DNA of 64,000 nt from Perognathus longimembris pacificus (GCF_023159225.1 NC_063163.1:104253885-104317884), one strand, 5' to 3'; shown: positions 1-9,982, numbered from the stretch's first letter. Translations and numbers: made by a program. The notes: generated from the letters alone by a model not told the origin.

Positions 1-76
1 GATGCAACATAGTAGTAATGTTGTCTGTCAGCTGAGTTATGGGACAGAACACTAAGGACCCCAAGGCTTTAAAAAT

Positions 77-320
77 AGGGATAATCACAGTTCAAAGCCA
101 GCCCAGGTAGGAAAGTCCATGAGATTCTTATCTCCAATTAACTACCATAAGACTGGAAGTAGTAACTGTAACTCCTCTGTTCTTCACTTTGACAATAAAG
201 GAAAAAAACAAAACAAAACACTGGAAGTAGTGCTGAGGTTCAGCATTGTAAAGCACTAGCCTTGAGTTGAAGAGCTCAGGGACAGTACCCAGGCCCAGAA
301 TTCAAGTCTCATGACCACCA
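77..320 (+). mobile_element. 7SL-head/right-monomer dimeric SINE, interrupted
   Basis: The 7SL-like part ('cagttcaaagccagcccagg') is followed by the tRNA-like right monomer ('actagccttgag...gctcagggacag'). It is split by a 56-base L1 tail with its own TSD. An A-rich (AATA)n tail follows to about 363. Confidence 0.8.
164..219 (+). mobile_element. Minimal 5'-truncated L1 3' end with TSD
   Basis: Only the last ~35 bases of an L1 3'UTR ('ctgtaactcctctg...ctttgacaataaa') plus an A-rich tail are present. The 12-bp sequence actggaagtagt flanks it exactly at 152-163 and 220-231. The same L1 end is seen in longer copies near 28.65 kb and 34.93 kb. Confidence 0.85.
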
Positions 321-363
321 AAAAATGAATGAATAAATAAGTAAATAAATAAAATAAAATAAA

Positions 364-1226
364 AGCCAAGAACCCAGATGCCCTACAATATATGAGTAGA
401 TTGAAAAAATATCATACCTATACACAATGGAATTTTCTATTGACAATAGAAAGAATAATATTATGTCATATTGAGTGAGGTAAGCTAAGCTCAGAGAGAC
501 AAACAAAGTTTATATTGTCTCATATGCAGAAGATAGATCTAAAATACAATGGGGGGCTGGGGATATAGCCTAGTGGCAAGAGTGCCTGCCTCGGATACAC
601 GAGGCCCTAGGTTCGATTCCCCAGCACCACATATACAGAAAACGGCCAGAAGCGGCGCTGTGGCTCAAGTGGCGGAGTGCTAGCCTTGAGCGGGAAGAAG
701 CCAGGGACAGTGCTCAGGCCCTGAGTCCAAGGCCCAGGACTGGCCAAAAAAAAAAATAAAATAAAATAAAATAAAATACAATGGGACATGATGATTTATA
801 CAAGACTCTAGGCATTCACAATAGTGAAACCACAGGAGGATATTCCTAGGAGAGGAACACAAAAGTGCAATGCCAATGTACATGTGATCCTATAAAATAA
901 TATCTATCTAAATGAACTCCAGGAAATTGAAACAACTAATGTTTTCATTGCTGCTTTTTTTTTCTTTTTGCCTTGTTTGTTCATTTATCTGTCTTTGGGA
1001 GTGTGAGGGGGTGATGCTGAAATGAAGGGGAAAAGGGTGAGCAGATGCAGCAGTGGTACTCACTAGACACTATGTTGAAAATGAAATATACAACTTGTGG
1101 GTGAGGACAGTAGGGGAAAACTGGGAGAGAGTGAGGAGTGACATTATCCAAAGAGAAATGTACTTATTACCTGACTTATGTAACTGTGACCCCTATGTAT
1201 ATCACCTTTATACTAACAATAATTTT
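364..1226 (+). mobile_element. L1 3' end (ORF2 tail and 3'UTR), split by a SINE
   Basis: 'aacccagatgccctacaat' and 'cacaatggaattttctat' are the ORF2 C-terminal region shared with the L1 near 34.27 kb. After the SINE at 554-771 the 3'UTR continues ('agtggtactcactagacactatgttgaaaatgaa'-type sequence, in pieces). The reading frame is degenerate. Confidence 0.8.
554..771 (+). mobile_element. IDL-Geo SINE (young type)
   Basis: The left ID-like monomer starts 'ggctggggatatagcc'. The A box is tagcctagtgg, the B box ggttcgattcc, and the right monomer follows. The tail is A-rich, ending in (AAAAT)n. A 14-bp TSD taaaatacaatggg lies at 540-553 and 772-785. It inserted into the L1 fragment around it. 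Confidence 0.93.
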
Positions 1227-1393
1227 CCTGGGCCTTGGACTCAGGGCCTGAGCATTGTCCTTGGCTTCTACCTGCTCAAGGCCAGCACCTGAGCCACCTG
1301 AGCCACAGCGCCCCTTCTGGCCATATATGTGGTGCTGGGGAATAGAACCCAGAGCTTCAAGCACTCTTGCCACTAGGCCATATTCCCAGCCCC
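1227..1393 (-). mobile_element. IDL-Geo SINE, internally shortened
   Basis: Reverse copy from 'cctgggccttggactcaggg' to 'cagcccc'. The anticodon-like arm of the left monomer is partly deleted ('gagcttcaagcactcttgcc'). Confidence 0.85.
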
Positions 1394-1837
1394 AATAAAA
1401 TTTTTTAATGTGGTAAATATTCATTGGGCTCAGTGTATAGGGACCTACCCTGAGAAATATTGAAATACATGAACGATTTTTTTCCCTAAATATCAGCAAG
1501 GTTAAAAGACAAACAACAAATCCAAAAAACTGTGTTACAGTGGTAGGACAAATGACTCAGACATCATAGAGCCTTTACACATGAAAAAATAACACAAGCA
1601 AAGGACATGAACACATAATTCACAAAATAACACAAACATGATAAAACGGCAATGTTAGATATGTACAAAGGCAAGTATAATGCCTTTTTTGACATTTTTC
1701 CTTTGAACATAATGAGAAAAGGTTTTGGAATGGAAATCTCATACAAATGAACATGTTGCATATGATTCAAACTTGGGTAAATGTCAAAATCATTATGTGC
1801 ATATCACTTTATTAAAAATATTTCCAGCTAAATGTTG
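1394..1837. other. No gene seen
   Basis: AT-rich sequence with no coding signal. 'caaaggacatgaacacataattcac' faintly resembles a decayed L1 ORF2, but I cannot support a call. Confidence 0.5.
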
Positions 1838-2071
1838 AAAGTAACAGGCTCATGTCTCTAATCCTAGCTACTCAGGATCCTGAGATTTGAGGATCACAGT
1901 TTGAAAGCAGCTTGGGCAAAAAAAAAAAAAAAGGTCCATAAAAGTCTTATCTCCAATTCACCAGTCAAAGGCCAGAAGTGGAGCCTATGGCTCAAGTGGT
2001 AGAGCACCAGCCTTAAGCAAAAAAGCTAAGGGACATCTTCTGTGTCCTAAGTTCAAGAATCGATACTGACA
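1838..2071 (+). mobile_element. 7SL-head/right-monomer SINE
   Basis: 'taatcctagctactcaggat' head and 'ctcaagtggtagagcaccag' right monomer. An internal A14 run at about 1919-1932 sits inside the head part. Confidence 0.85.
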
Positions 2072-2574
2072 TAAACTGAATACACACAAAACTAAAGAAT
2101 ATTTTAGGTCTGAATTACTTTCATCACATTTACAGTGGCAAGAGAGTACCTAATATTTTTTTTTGTTTTTTTTTTTCCTTGCAATTGGCATTTCTTCCTT
2201 TCCTAAGGGTTCGTTCTAGAATTGTGTTCTTAGATTTTTTTTTTTTCATCTGACTTGAAGCCTGTGTGGCTGTTTCACGGTGGAGGAAGCAGTCACCTTC
2301 TCCAGTGGGCTTTGGGGAGATGAGCGTCCCCACCTGTCTGCACCGGGATTCTGAGACTCTTAAAGCCTTTCCCTGGATATTCCCCACCTCACACCTCTCC
2401 TTCCCTCTGGGGAAGGAATCATGACTGTCAACTTCTTTCTACCTTGAAAAGCCAGACAGAAAGCCGAGAGGCTCCCTGTTTCCGGATTCCCTAAAATGTT
2501 GAAACTTGGGTCCTTTCCTCCAATTCTATGGCGTGAAACCAGTCTCTCAATAAGACCCTATTATTAGCTCTGTG

Positions 2575-2576
<2 letters not shown>
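2072..2576. other. Unique flank upstream of the POM121-like gene
   Basis: Contains T-rich runs near 2156-2175 and 2236-2245 and no recognised repeat. It lies 5' of the coding region and may contain promoter or 5' exon sequence, but no motif decides this. Confidence 0.35.

Positions 2577-2639
<63 letters not shown>
2577..2639. repeat. (GT)n microsatellite
   Basis: About 31 nearly perfect GT units, followed by a short degenerate continuation to about 2662. Confidence 0.97.
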
Positions 2640-2643
<4 letters not shown>

Positions 2644-2739
2644 TGTGGGGTGTGTGTGTGCGCATGAATTAACGTATTCAAAGTTTATTTCACATGGTTT
2701 TCATCAAGCATGGTCAATACAAAACCAATAAAGTTTAAA

Positions 2740-4620
2740 ACTTCAGGAGAGCCGCAGTGTCTCGGCAGGCGGAAGGGCTAGTATCCAGTCCGAGGGCGGA
2801 GGGACAGTGCTGGGGGCCCTGGATGCGCAGCCTGGGGGTTCCCCGCTGCGTGCCCAGAGCCACAAGCACCCAGGGCCACGCGCCCCGTCCTCGTTTCATC
2901 CGAATGCAGCAGCGCGCCAGCGGCCATTGTGACGTGACCTCCGGCCCAGTGGACTTCGGTCAACGGCGATCCAGAGCCACAGACCCCGCAGGCTGCGCCC
3001 GGTTTCCGTGGACGAGCCTCATGGGCGGCTGCCTGAGCCAGCTTGTCCAGCTCCGGCGGATCCCGGGCCCCGTGCCTGTCCTGGCAAAGGCCCGGCCTGG
3101 GTGCCGCGGCCCTGCGCGCTGCCTGCGGCCTCGGCCGCCCCTGCGCGTCCAGCTCGTCCACCGCGTGCTCCCCTCCGGGATCAGCGCCCCCAGAAGGGCC
3201 GCACCCACCCAACGTGGCGCTTTGCACACACGCTTTCGCATAACCCCTAAAAGGCGCTACCCGCTCCACCAGCCCCAGTATCCGCTCTGGTCACTGCCCA
3301 GGGTGTGCTGGGATGAAGGCGACAAGAAAGTGACCCTCAGAAGGAGGAGCCGCTGGAGCACTGTGCGGATCCCCGCTCTGCGCCCCCGCGTCCTGTCCTC
3401 CCCAGCCAGCGCCGGCCCGGGCCGCTTTGCACTGGAGGAAGAACCAGTGAACCTCGACGGCAGCCACGCCCAGAGAAGGTGCGAGGACTGCAGTGACCTT
3501 GTGGCCCCTGTGCCTAAGGCCGAGTCCCAGGAGAGAGGCCTCCCCGCGGAGAGCTCAGGTGACCCCGGGCACACGCGCCCGGCCGGCATCCTTAGGTCGG
3601 GCAGCAGGAACCCCATCACCAGCTCCTACAGCTCTCTGCAGGGCTTCCACTTGCCCCATGTGCACGGGTGGAAGAACCCCGGCCGCGCCTGGCTCCAGAT
3701 ACCGGCGCGGCCAGCGAGCCGGGACACAGAACAGCAGCCGGGGGTCCCGGCCAGCGCCTCACGTCCAGCCCGGGTGCCGCACAAGGTGACCCCGGGGGCC
3801 AGGGCCCCCGATCCCGACGCGCAGAGGCAGCAGACGCCAGGGACTCTGCTTTCCGCACCTGGGGGCTCTGCGACCCGAAAAAGGAAGATTCAGCTGCTGC
3901 GCCCCAGGAAAGGGGTCCCGCTGAGGTTGCCTCCTGCCCCCCAGCTTGGCTATCGCGTCACCGCGGAAGACGTGGAAGCAGAAAAGAGAGCCAGGCTGAG
4001 GAGAGTGAATGAGATCTTCCTGGAGAAGACGGAGGCCATGTCCAGCACCGTGATCGAGACGCCTCTTTCCTTTTGGCAGCCAGCTGCTCCCGCCAGGGCT
4101 GCCCCTGCCCCTGGCCCGGCCTCTGCGTTCTCCCCCGCTTTTGTCAGCCATGCTGGTTTATGTCCAGCCCCGGCTTCCACGCCTGCATTTGGGTTTGGGG
4201 CAAATCCTGTGGCAAGTACCATCACTTCCTCCTCCCAGGCGCCCCTCTTTGGGGCCCCCCAGGCCAGTGTGCCTGGAGACCCGAGGCCCTCAGCACCAGC
4301 CACCTGCCCTAGCCTGGGCTTCCCCAGTGTCACCGGCATGGCCAGCAGCCCCAGCAACGCACCTGGAGCCCCGAGCTTCGGTGCTGGACACAGTGGGGGC
4401 CTGAGCGCCTCCACACCCTTTGGGGTCGGTGGGCAGCAGTCTCAGCTCTCGAATGTTCTCACTGACAACAATGGCTTCCTAGGGGTCCAACCTTGTGCCT
4501 CTGGTGCCCCTTCCTTTGCCACTGGTGTGGGGTCCAAGACCCAGGATGCTCGGCAGATACTGGAGGCAAAAAGAAAGCAGAGGAAAAAGAAGTAGACTGT
4601 CCCACCCTCCCCATCCTGAC
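2740..4620. promoter_or_regulatory. CpG-rich block covering the POM121-like gene
   Basis: GC content rises abruptly at about 2750, with frequent CG dinucleotides to about 4000, unlike the AT-rich flanks. It could be a CpG island or simply reflect GC-rich coding sequence inherited from the parent gene. Confidence 0.5.
3021..4595 (+). CDS. POM121-like nuclear-pore-related protein, single exon
   Basis: An uninterrupted 524-codon frame aligns in order with POM121, the vertebrate nuclear pore membrane protein. It has RYPLHQPQYPL and PRVCW (about residues 79-97), SRNPITSSYSS (195-205), the basic RKRKIQLL block (286-293) and QLGYRVTAED (308-317). Five FG dipeptides follow (390-468), then GSKT...(504) and a lysine-rich C terminus. 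POM121 has an N-terminal membrane segment and over 1,000 residues; here the membrane segment is absent and the FG region is collapsed. In-frame ATGs are at 2823, 2904 and 3021. I chose 3021 because it begins MGGCLS, with G at +4, and family similarity begins after it; the frame stays open upstream to about 2757 but without an ATG there. Lack of introns and the GC-rich body suggest a retro-derived POM121L gene, as in other mammals. Which paralogue (POM121L2-like, L12-like or a separate copy) I cannot tell. Expression is not shown. Confidence 0.85.
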   Translation: MGGCLSQLVQLRRIPGPVPVLAKARPGCRGPARCLRPRPPLRVQLVHRVLPSGISAPRRAAPTQRGALHTRFRITPKRRYPLHQPQYPLWSLPRVCWDEGDKKVTLRRRSRWSTVRIPALRPRVLSSPASAGPGRFALEEEPVNLDGSHAQRRCEDCSDLVAPVPKAESQERGLPAESSGDPGHTRPAGILRSGSRNPITSSYSSLQGFHLPHVHGWKNPGRAWLQIPARPASRDTEQQPGVPASASRPARVPHKVTPGARAPDPDAQRQQTPGTLLSAPGGSATRKRKIQLLRPRKGVPLRLPPAPQLGYRVTAEDVEAEKRARLRRVNEIFLEKTEAMSSTVIETPLSFWQPAAPARAAPAPGPASAFSPAFVSHAGLCPAPASTPAFGFGANPVASTITSSSQAPLFGAPQASVPGDPRPSAPATCPSLGFPSVTGMASSPSNAPGAPSFGAGHSGGLSASTPFGVGGQQSQLSNVLTDNNGFLGVQPCASGAPSFATGVGSKTQDARQILEAKRKQRKKK

Positions 4621-5040
4621 CCCTTTCCCGCATCTGCTCCCAGTGCCTGCTGGAAAGAACCCCTGATCCTGGGGTTCCACGAAGCAAGTCCCTACCTCTG
4701 GCTTCCACTGTGTCCCTCCTGGAGGAAGCAGTGGCCTTGGCGAGGGCCAGGCGGTGGCAGTGCGAAGCTCAAGCCTGGCACCCTGAGTCACCCCTGGCAC
4801 AGGTGAGGCTGCAGACCTGAAGAAACCTCTGTCCAGATTGTTCCCCTGAGTCTTAGGTAGTGTGGATCTAGGTCAGGCCCCTGCCCTCCTCTCCCATGGG
4901 CCATCATTGCTGAGGTGCAGGGTGCACCCAGCGGATCTCTGCTGGGCAGGTAATGGAATAGGGCGGTAAGCTTCCCCTGCTGGGCTTGGCTATGGGAAGT
5001 GGCTCTCTCTAGTTAGCACCTTAGTGATTTCTTGCCACAT
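4596..5040 (+). other. Probable proximal 3'UTR of the POM121-like gene
   Basis: GC-rich, non-repeat sequence directly after the stop codon. There is no AATAAA within it. It ends where an antisense L1 tail begins. Confidence 0.45.
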
Positions 5041-5740
5041 TTTTTTTAAATTAATTAAATTTTGTTGACAAGGTGTTGTGCAAAAGGGGTACAGTTACAT
5101 AATAAGGCAGTGAGTACATTTCTTGTGATATCTTACACCCTCATTTTTCTTTCCCTTCCCTAGATCAGGTAGGCATATATACAATACCCAGTGTACCAAA
5201 CCATATACAGTAACCACGTAGCATACGACAAAGGAAATTCCCCTAGAACTTTAAATGTAAGGTCAACAATAGAATCCTCCTGTGTCCTCCTCTTGGAGTT
5301 GTTGAGCTATTATGATCCACTGCGAGGTCTTTTCTAGACTTTTTTATGTTTAGTAGTTGTTTGGTTTTAGATACATAATGTAAGGTCGCTGACCCAAACC
5401 TTTGGAAATACCATTTGAAAAGAAGCTTTTTGTTTCACAGACTTGGTCTCTACTGCCCCCCCCCCCAACAGTCATATATCAAGGAGACCAATGCCCTTTG
5501 TTCTCTATGTTCTAGGCTTGTCTCGCTCAACATTATTTGTTCAAATTCTGACCATTTCCCTGAGAATATCAGTATTTTATCATTTCTAATCGCTATGTAG
5601 TATTCCATTGTGTATAGGTACCACATTTTTTTGGATCCATTCATCTGTAGTGGGGCATCTGGGTTGTTTCCATATTTTTCTTGCCCCATTTTTGTTATTC
5701 TAGCCTCATGGGTCACAGGTGGAACTTGTTCTTTTTTATA
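5041..5740 (-). mobile_element. L1 3' end, antisense
   Basis: Begins with T8 and the L1 terminal sequence 'ttgacaaggtgttgtgcaa' (reverse). It then reads back into the ORF2 C-terminus; the minus-strand frame includes MWYLYTMEYY and SGKWSEFEQIMLSE at about 5560-5640. It interrupts the presumed 3'UTR. No clear TSD found. Confidence 0.8.
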
Positions 5741-6360
5741 TGACCATGAATCTTGCTTTGCCTCCCAGACCCTGTGGGCGCTGCTCCACTTCCTCCTGCC
5801 CAGGCTGAGCCCTCAGTTCCAGTAAAGAAGCTCCCTGAGTATGCAGGATGCCATCTGCTCTGTCCAGTGCCTCTTTCCATACACAACAGCTACCATCAGA
5901 TGGACCACATCTGTCTCTCCAGCCCCACACTTCCCCAGCCTCCTCCTGATACAGGCAGGTGCTGCTCTTTGCTGAATCTTCTGGTGGAAGAACTCACATG
6001 GTCACGTGGGTGGCCTGTTACCATTGCCTGGAACAATTACTGTTTGTACTGCAATGAATACAGTTCTGACTGAGACCTGAGGCTCATGTGTTTGGACATA
6101 AGGATATGCAGTCCAGGCCTGAAGCCCAGGGGCAGAAAAACCTTCCCTGCTTGGGTGCTCTCTCCCAAGCCCATCCCCAGTGTGTATCAGGAAACCAGAG
6201 GACTCACACTTTAGTTGTTCCCAGCAGGACCCTTTCCAGCCTTCTCCTTGCAATTCTGTTCTGAAGCCTTACCCTGTCCCCAAACCTCACTGCCACACTG
6301 ACCTCTTTGGAAGATGTATATTATATGCACAGTTTTATGTCATTTAAATATTTTTCACAA
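5741..6360 (+). other. Possible distal 3'UTR continuation
   Basis: Non-L1 sequence resumes after the antisense L1 and runs to a poly(A) signal. Its first ~100 bases are related to 6992-7190 (see findings), so part of it could itself be an old repeat. Confidence 0.35.
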
Positions 6361-6366
6361 AATAAA
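6361..6366 (+). promoter_or_regulatory. Candidate poly(A) signal AATAAA
   Basis: AATAAA is followed 2-25 bases later by a T/GT-rich stretch ('ttgttttgtttttcagttgt'), the usual arrangement of a cleavage and polyadenylation site. It is the first good plus-strand site after the POM121-like stop that is not in an L1 or SINE. Confidence 0.4.
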
Positions 6367-6597
6367 TTGTTTTGTTTTTCAGTTGTGTTGTCTTTTACCT
6401 TCAGTTTGGTTCATTGAGGTGGTTAAGTACAAATGCTGGTGACTAGGAACTGTCTCTATAGCTAATTTTGTGTATCTGAAGAGGAGGCTCAGTGCTGCTA
6501 ACTTGTTCCAGAAGATGAGTGCCTTTTGGACATGGACAAATGCAGTTCTTCTAATGCATGATGTAGCTGTAGCCAGTGACAGGCCAGGTATCCCGTG

Positions 6598-6722
6598 ACA
6601 GCACGGCCCTCTGCCCCTAGGCATTGACCTCCACCGCCAGTCACTGCCCTCCTCTCTCAAGCATTGCCCTCTGGTCTCAGACACTGCTCTCCATTCCCAG
6701 GTACTGCCCTCCTGCTCCCTGG
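6598..6722. repeat. Diverged ~20-21-bp minisatellite, about 6 units
   Basis: Successive units share a core like 'cactgccctcc..tctcagg', for example near 6600, 6620, 6640, 6661, 6682 and 6702. Units are diverged, indicating age. Confidence 0.7.
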
Positions 6723-6991
6723 AGCTTCTTTCTGACAGGTTAGGCTTGTCCATATGGAGCTGAGGAAGAAACTGGTCCTCAAGCCCCAGACCCTGTCAGC
6801 ATTGGAGGGTACAGGTGGATCCTGTGCTAGAAAATGAAGCCACCACCTGCACCTCTGTAAGATGGAGCCTCTTACTTTAATCTGAACTAGTTTGCCTCAG
6901 CTAGTTGCCTCAGCTCGGGTTTATTGGTCTCAGGGTAGCCTAAGCGTGAGTGGGCAGGTCCTGTCTGTCTTGCACAGGAATGGGAGGCTTT

Positions 6992-7195
6992 AGATGACCG
7001 TGAATCGTGCTTTGCCTTACAGCCCCCAATGGGTACTGCTCCACTTCCTCTTGCTGAATGCTTCCATGCTGAATGCTTCATCTCCAGCCCTCTTTTGCTA
7101 TTCAATCCCCATAACTTTGGTGGCTCAAGGCTGTTAGCCTGCAAGAATAAACAAGCAGCCCATACTACAGAAAAGAAGCTCCCAGAGCAATTTTG
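6992..7195 (+). repeat. Unidentified repeat related to 5741-5835, LTR-like
   Basis: 'atgaccgtgaatcgtgcttt' and 'ctgctccacttcctc' recur from 5741-5800. 'gaaaagaagctccc' near 7170 matches 'taaagaagctccc' near 5823. An 'aagaataaacaagcagcc' block near 7143 resembles an LTR poly(A) region. Family not recognised. Confidence 0.4.
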
Positions 7196-7329
7196 ATTTT
7201 TGTTCAGCGATAAAATTGCCCAATGATGTATTTTCTATAGTCCTCTCCCTAAATAACTGATTGTTCAATTGGATTTAAATGCTTTGTTAGTCCACCAGCT
7301 TATGACATGTAGTGGGTCATAAGAAATCA

Positions 7330-7765
7330 TTCAAAGGCCTAATTTCCAATATATACAAGGAGATCAAGAGACTAACTTCTCCTAAATCTAATAAATCATT
7401 CACTAATGGGCAAGGGAGCTAAGGACAGACTTCTCAGAAGAGGTAAGAATGACACAGAAACACATAAGGAAATGTACATCATCCCTGACCATAAAGGAAA
7501 TGCAAATCAAAATAACTGAGATTCCATCTCACCCTAGTTAGATTGGCCAACATTGTAAGTTCCAACAACTACACATGTTGGCAGGGATGTTGGGAAAAGG
7601 AGCCCTATTGCACTGTTGGGAATGTAAACTAGTACAACCACTCTGGAAAGCAGTCCTCAAAAATGTAGACATTCCCTATGTATGACCCAGCCATACCACT
7701 CTTGGGCATCTTCCCTGAACATCGTGAGCCAGGGTATACTAAAGACACTTGCACATCCATTAATC
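7330..7765 (+). mobile_element. L1 ORF2 fragment
   Basis: Contains the standard ORF2 3'-half landmarks 'aaatgcaaatcaaaataac', 'gattccatctcaccc', 'ggaatgtaaactagtacaac' and 'atgacccagccataccact'. Frames are broken. Confidence 0.85.
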
Positions 7766-7819
7766 ATTTTACCATTCCCTTATATGGTGTGAATAATTTT
7801 CTTTATGCTACTTTCAAGA

Positions 7820-9982
7820 CTTTTTTTCTAATTTATTGCTATAATAAAGGTGATATACAGAGAGAGTATGGTTCCATCAGACATGTAATGAGTACATTTC
7901 TTTTTGAACAATGTTACCCCTTCCTTCACCCTCCTAGTTTTTCCCTCCTGTCCCCACATACAAGTGGTATAGTTCATTTTCAACGTAGTATCTAGTGAGT
8001 ACCACTGCTGCTGCATTTGTTCACCCTTTGTTCCTTCATTTCTGTGCTTCCCTCTTTGCTCCCCCAAGCAAATAAGCCAAAAAGAAAAAAAACAGCACCA
8101 AAGAAACTCTTGTTTCCATCTCCTGGAGTTCATTTAGATAAATATTATTTTATATGATCAGATGCACATAAGCCTTGTGCCTTTGTGCTCCTCCCCTAAG
8201 AATATCCTCCTCTGATCTCACTGTGTATAAATGCCTAGAGTCTTATATATAATTTATCATTCATGTCTCAGTGTATTTTTTATAACCAGTGTATTTACTT
8301 TTAGATCTATAGGCACATTCTAGCTACCACCAAAGAGGGAAAACCCTGAATCCCATTTCTTTGGGTCTGGCTGACTTCAGATAATTGTTCCAAACTTTCC
8401 ATTTCCTTAAAAATGGTACAATATCATTCTTTCTGATGGACAAGTAGAATTCCATTGTGTTTATATGCCACATTTTCTTGATCCATTCATCATACATTGA
8501 GGGTCATCTGGGCAGATTCCATATCTTGGCTAAGGAAAATAATGCTACAGTGAACATAGTTATTCTGGTAGCTTTAATGTAGCCTTGTTTGTGTTCTATT
8601 GGATAAACGCACAGGTGTGGAATTGCTGTATCATAGGGGAGCTCTATGTTTAGTCTTTTGAGGACCCTTTATACTGCTTTCTAGAGGGGCTGAACATGTT
8701 TACATTCTCACCAACAATGTAACAACGTTTCTTTAGGCCACATTTACCCCATAATTTTTTTTTTATTGTTTTCTTGTTATTGGCTATTCTAACTGGAGTG
8801 AGGTGGAATATCAATGTTGTTTTAATTTGCATTTTCTTTATGGCCAGAGATGTTGAACATTTCTGCTTGTATCTACTGGCCATTCTATTTCTTCTGGGAA
8901 GTTTCCCTTTAAGTCATTAATCCATCTATTAATTAGGTTGCTGTTTCTTGGAGAGTTTATATTTTGGGGGTTTCATTTTTTGAGGTCCAAGTATCTTTTG
9001 TATATTAGGCCATTTTCTGATGCATAGCTGGTAAAAATATTCTCCCATTCTGTGGACCTTCTCTTTAGCTTGTTAGTGATGTCCTTTGCCATACTTTTAA
9101 GTTTGCCACTTTTTAAGCTTGATGCAATCCCACTTATCCAGTCTTTCCTTGACTTCTTGTGATTCTAGATTTTTAATGAGAAAGTTTTGACCTATGTGTA
9201 CAATCTGTAGCATTTCTCCTACTCCTTAGTGTAATATCTTCTGGTCTTACATTGAAGACTTTGATCCATTTTGAATTGATTCTGGTGCAAGGTGACATAT
9301 AAGGACATAGCTTCAGTTTTCTGCATGTGGATAGCCAATTCTGCCAAATTTTGACAAATGTCAAAAAGGCTGTCTTTCTTCCAACCTGTGTTTTGGGGTA
9401 TAGGTCTGTGGGTTCTTTCTGGGTCTTCTATTCTGTTCCATTGGTCTTCAGGCCTATTCTTGTGCCAGTATCAAGCCATTTTTATTTTTATGGTTTTGTA
9501 ATAGAATTTAAAGATTGGTGTTGATATTCTTTCAACACTGTTCAACCTGCTAAGGGTTGCTTTTGCTATTTGAGCCCTTTCATTATTCAATATGAATTTT
9601 TGGCTTGCATTCTCGACTTCATGAAGAATATTGTTGGGATGTTGATGGGTATTGCATTGAATTTGTAAATTGCTTTAGGCAATTATTGCCATTTCCATGG
9701 CATGGATGGTCTTTCCATTTGCTTAAATCTTCAATTTCCTTTTTCAGACTTTTATGGTTTTCACAATGTAAGTCTTTCATGCATTTGGCTAAGTTAATTC
9801 CTGGGTTGTTGTTTTTTGGTTTTTTTTTTAAGCTATTACAAATGAGGTTGCTTTCCTTATTTCAGTCTCAATCTTCTCATTGTTGGCATACAGGGAAGTT
9901 CCTGATTTTTGTGGGTTGTTTTTTATACTCTTTGCCAAAGGTTAGGATCAGTTCTTGTGACTTGGGGGAGGAATCTAGTGTT
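7820..9982 (-). mobile_element. 2.16-kb 5'-truncated L1 with 24-bp TSD
   Basis: Reverse-oriented L1: T-rich 3' tail at 7820, 3'UTR to about 8400, then degenerate ORF2 back to the reverse-transcriptase domain at about 9980. A 24-bp duplication ('attttc...ttcaaga', one mismatch) lies at 7796-7819 and 9983-10006. Frames are heavily interrupted, so it is not recent. Confidence 0.9.

Noticed and set aside
554..630. tRNA gene call on SINE left monomers
   Set aside because: A and B boxes are present, but the molecule lacks a proper acceptor stem and is repeated as part of IDL-Geo SINEs.
2757..3020. Extension of the POM121-like frame to 2757
   Set aside because: The codon at 2757 is GTG, not ATG. 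The in-frame ATGs at 2823 and 2904 remain possible starts, but similarity to the family begins after 3021.
2778..4414. Minus-strand and out-of-frame reading frames over the POM121-like gene (up to 163 codons)
   Set aside because: GC-rich shadows of the real frame with no recognisable domain.
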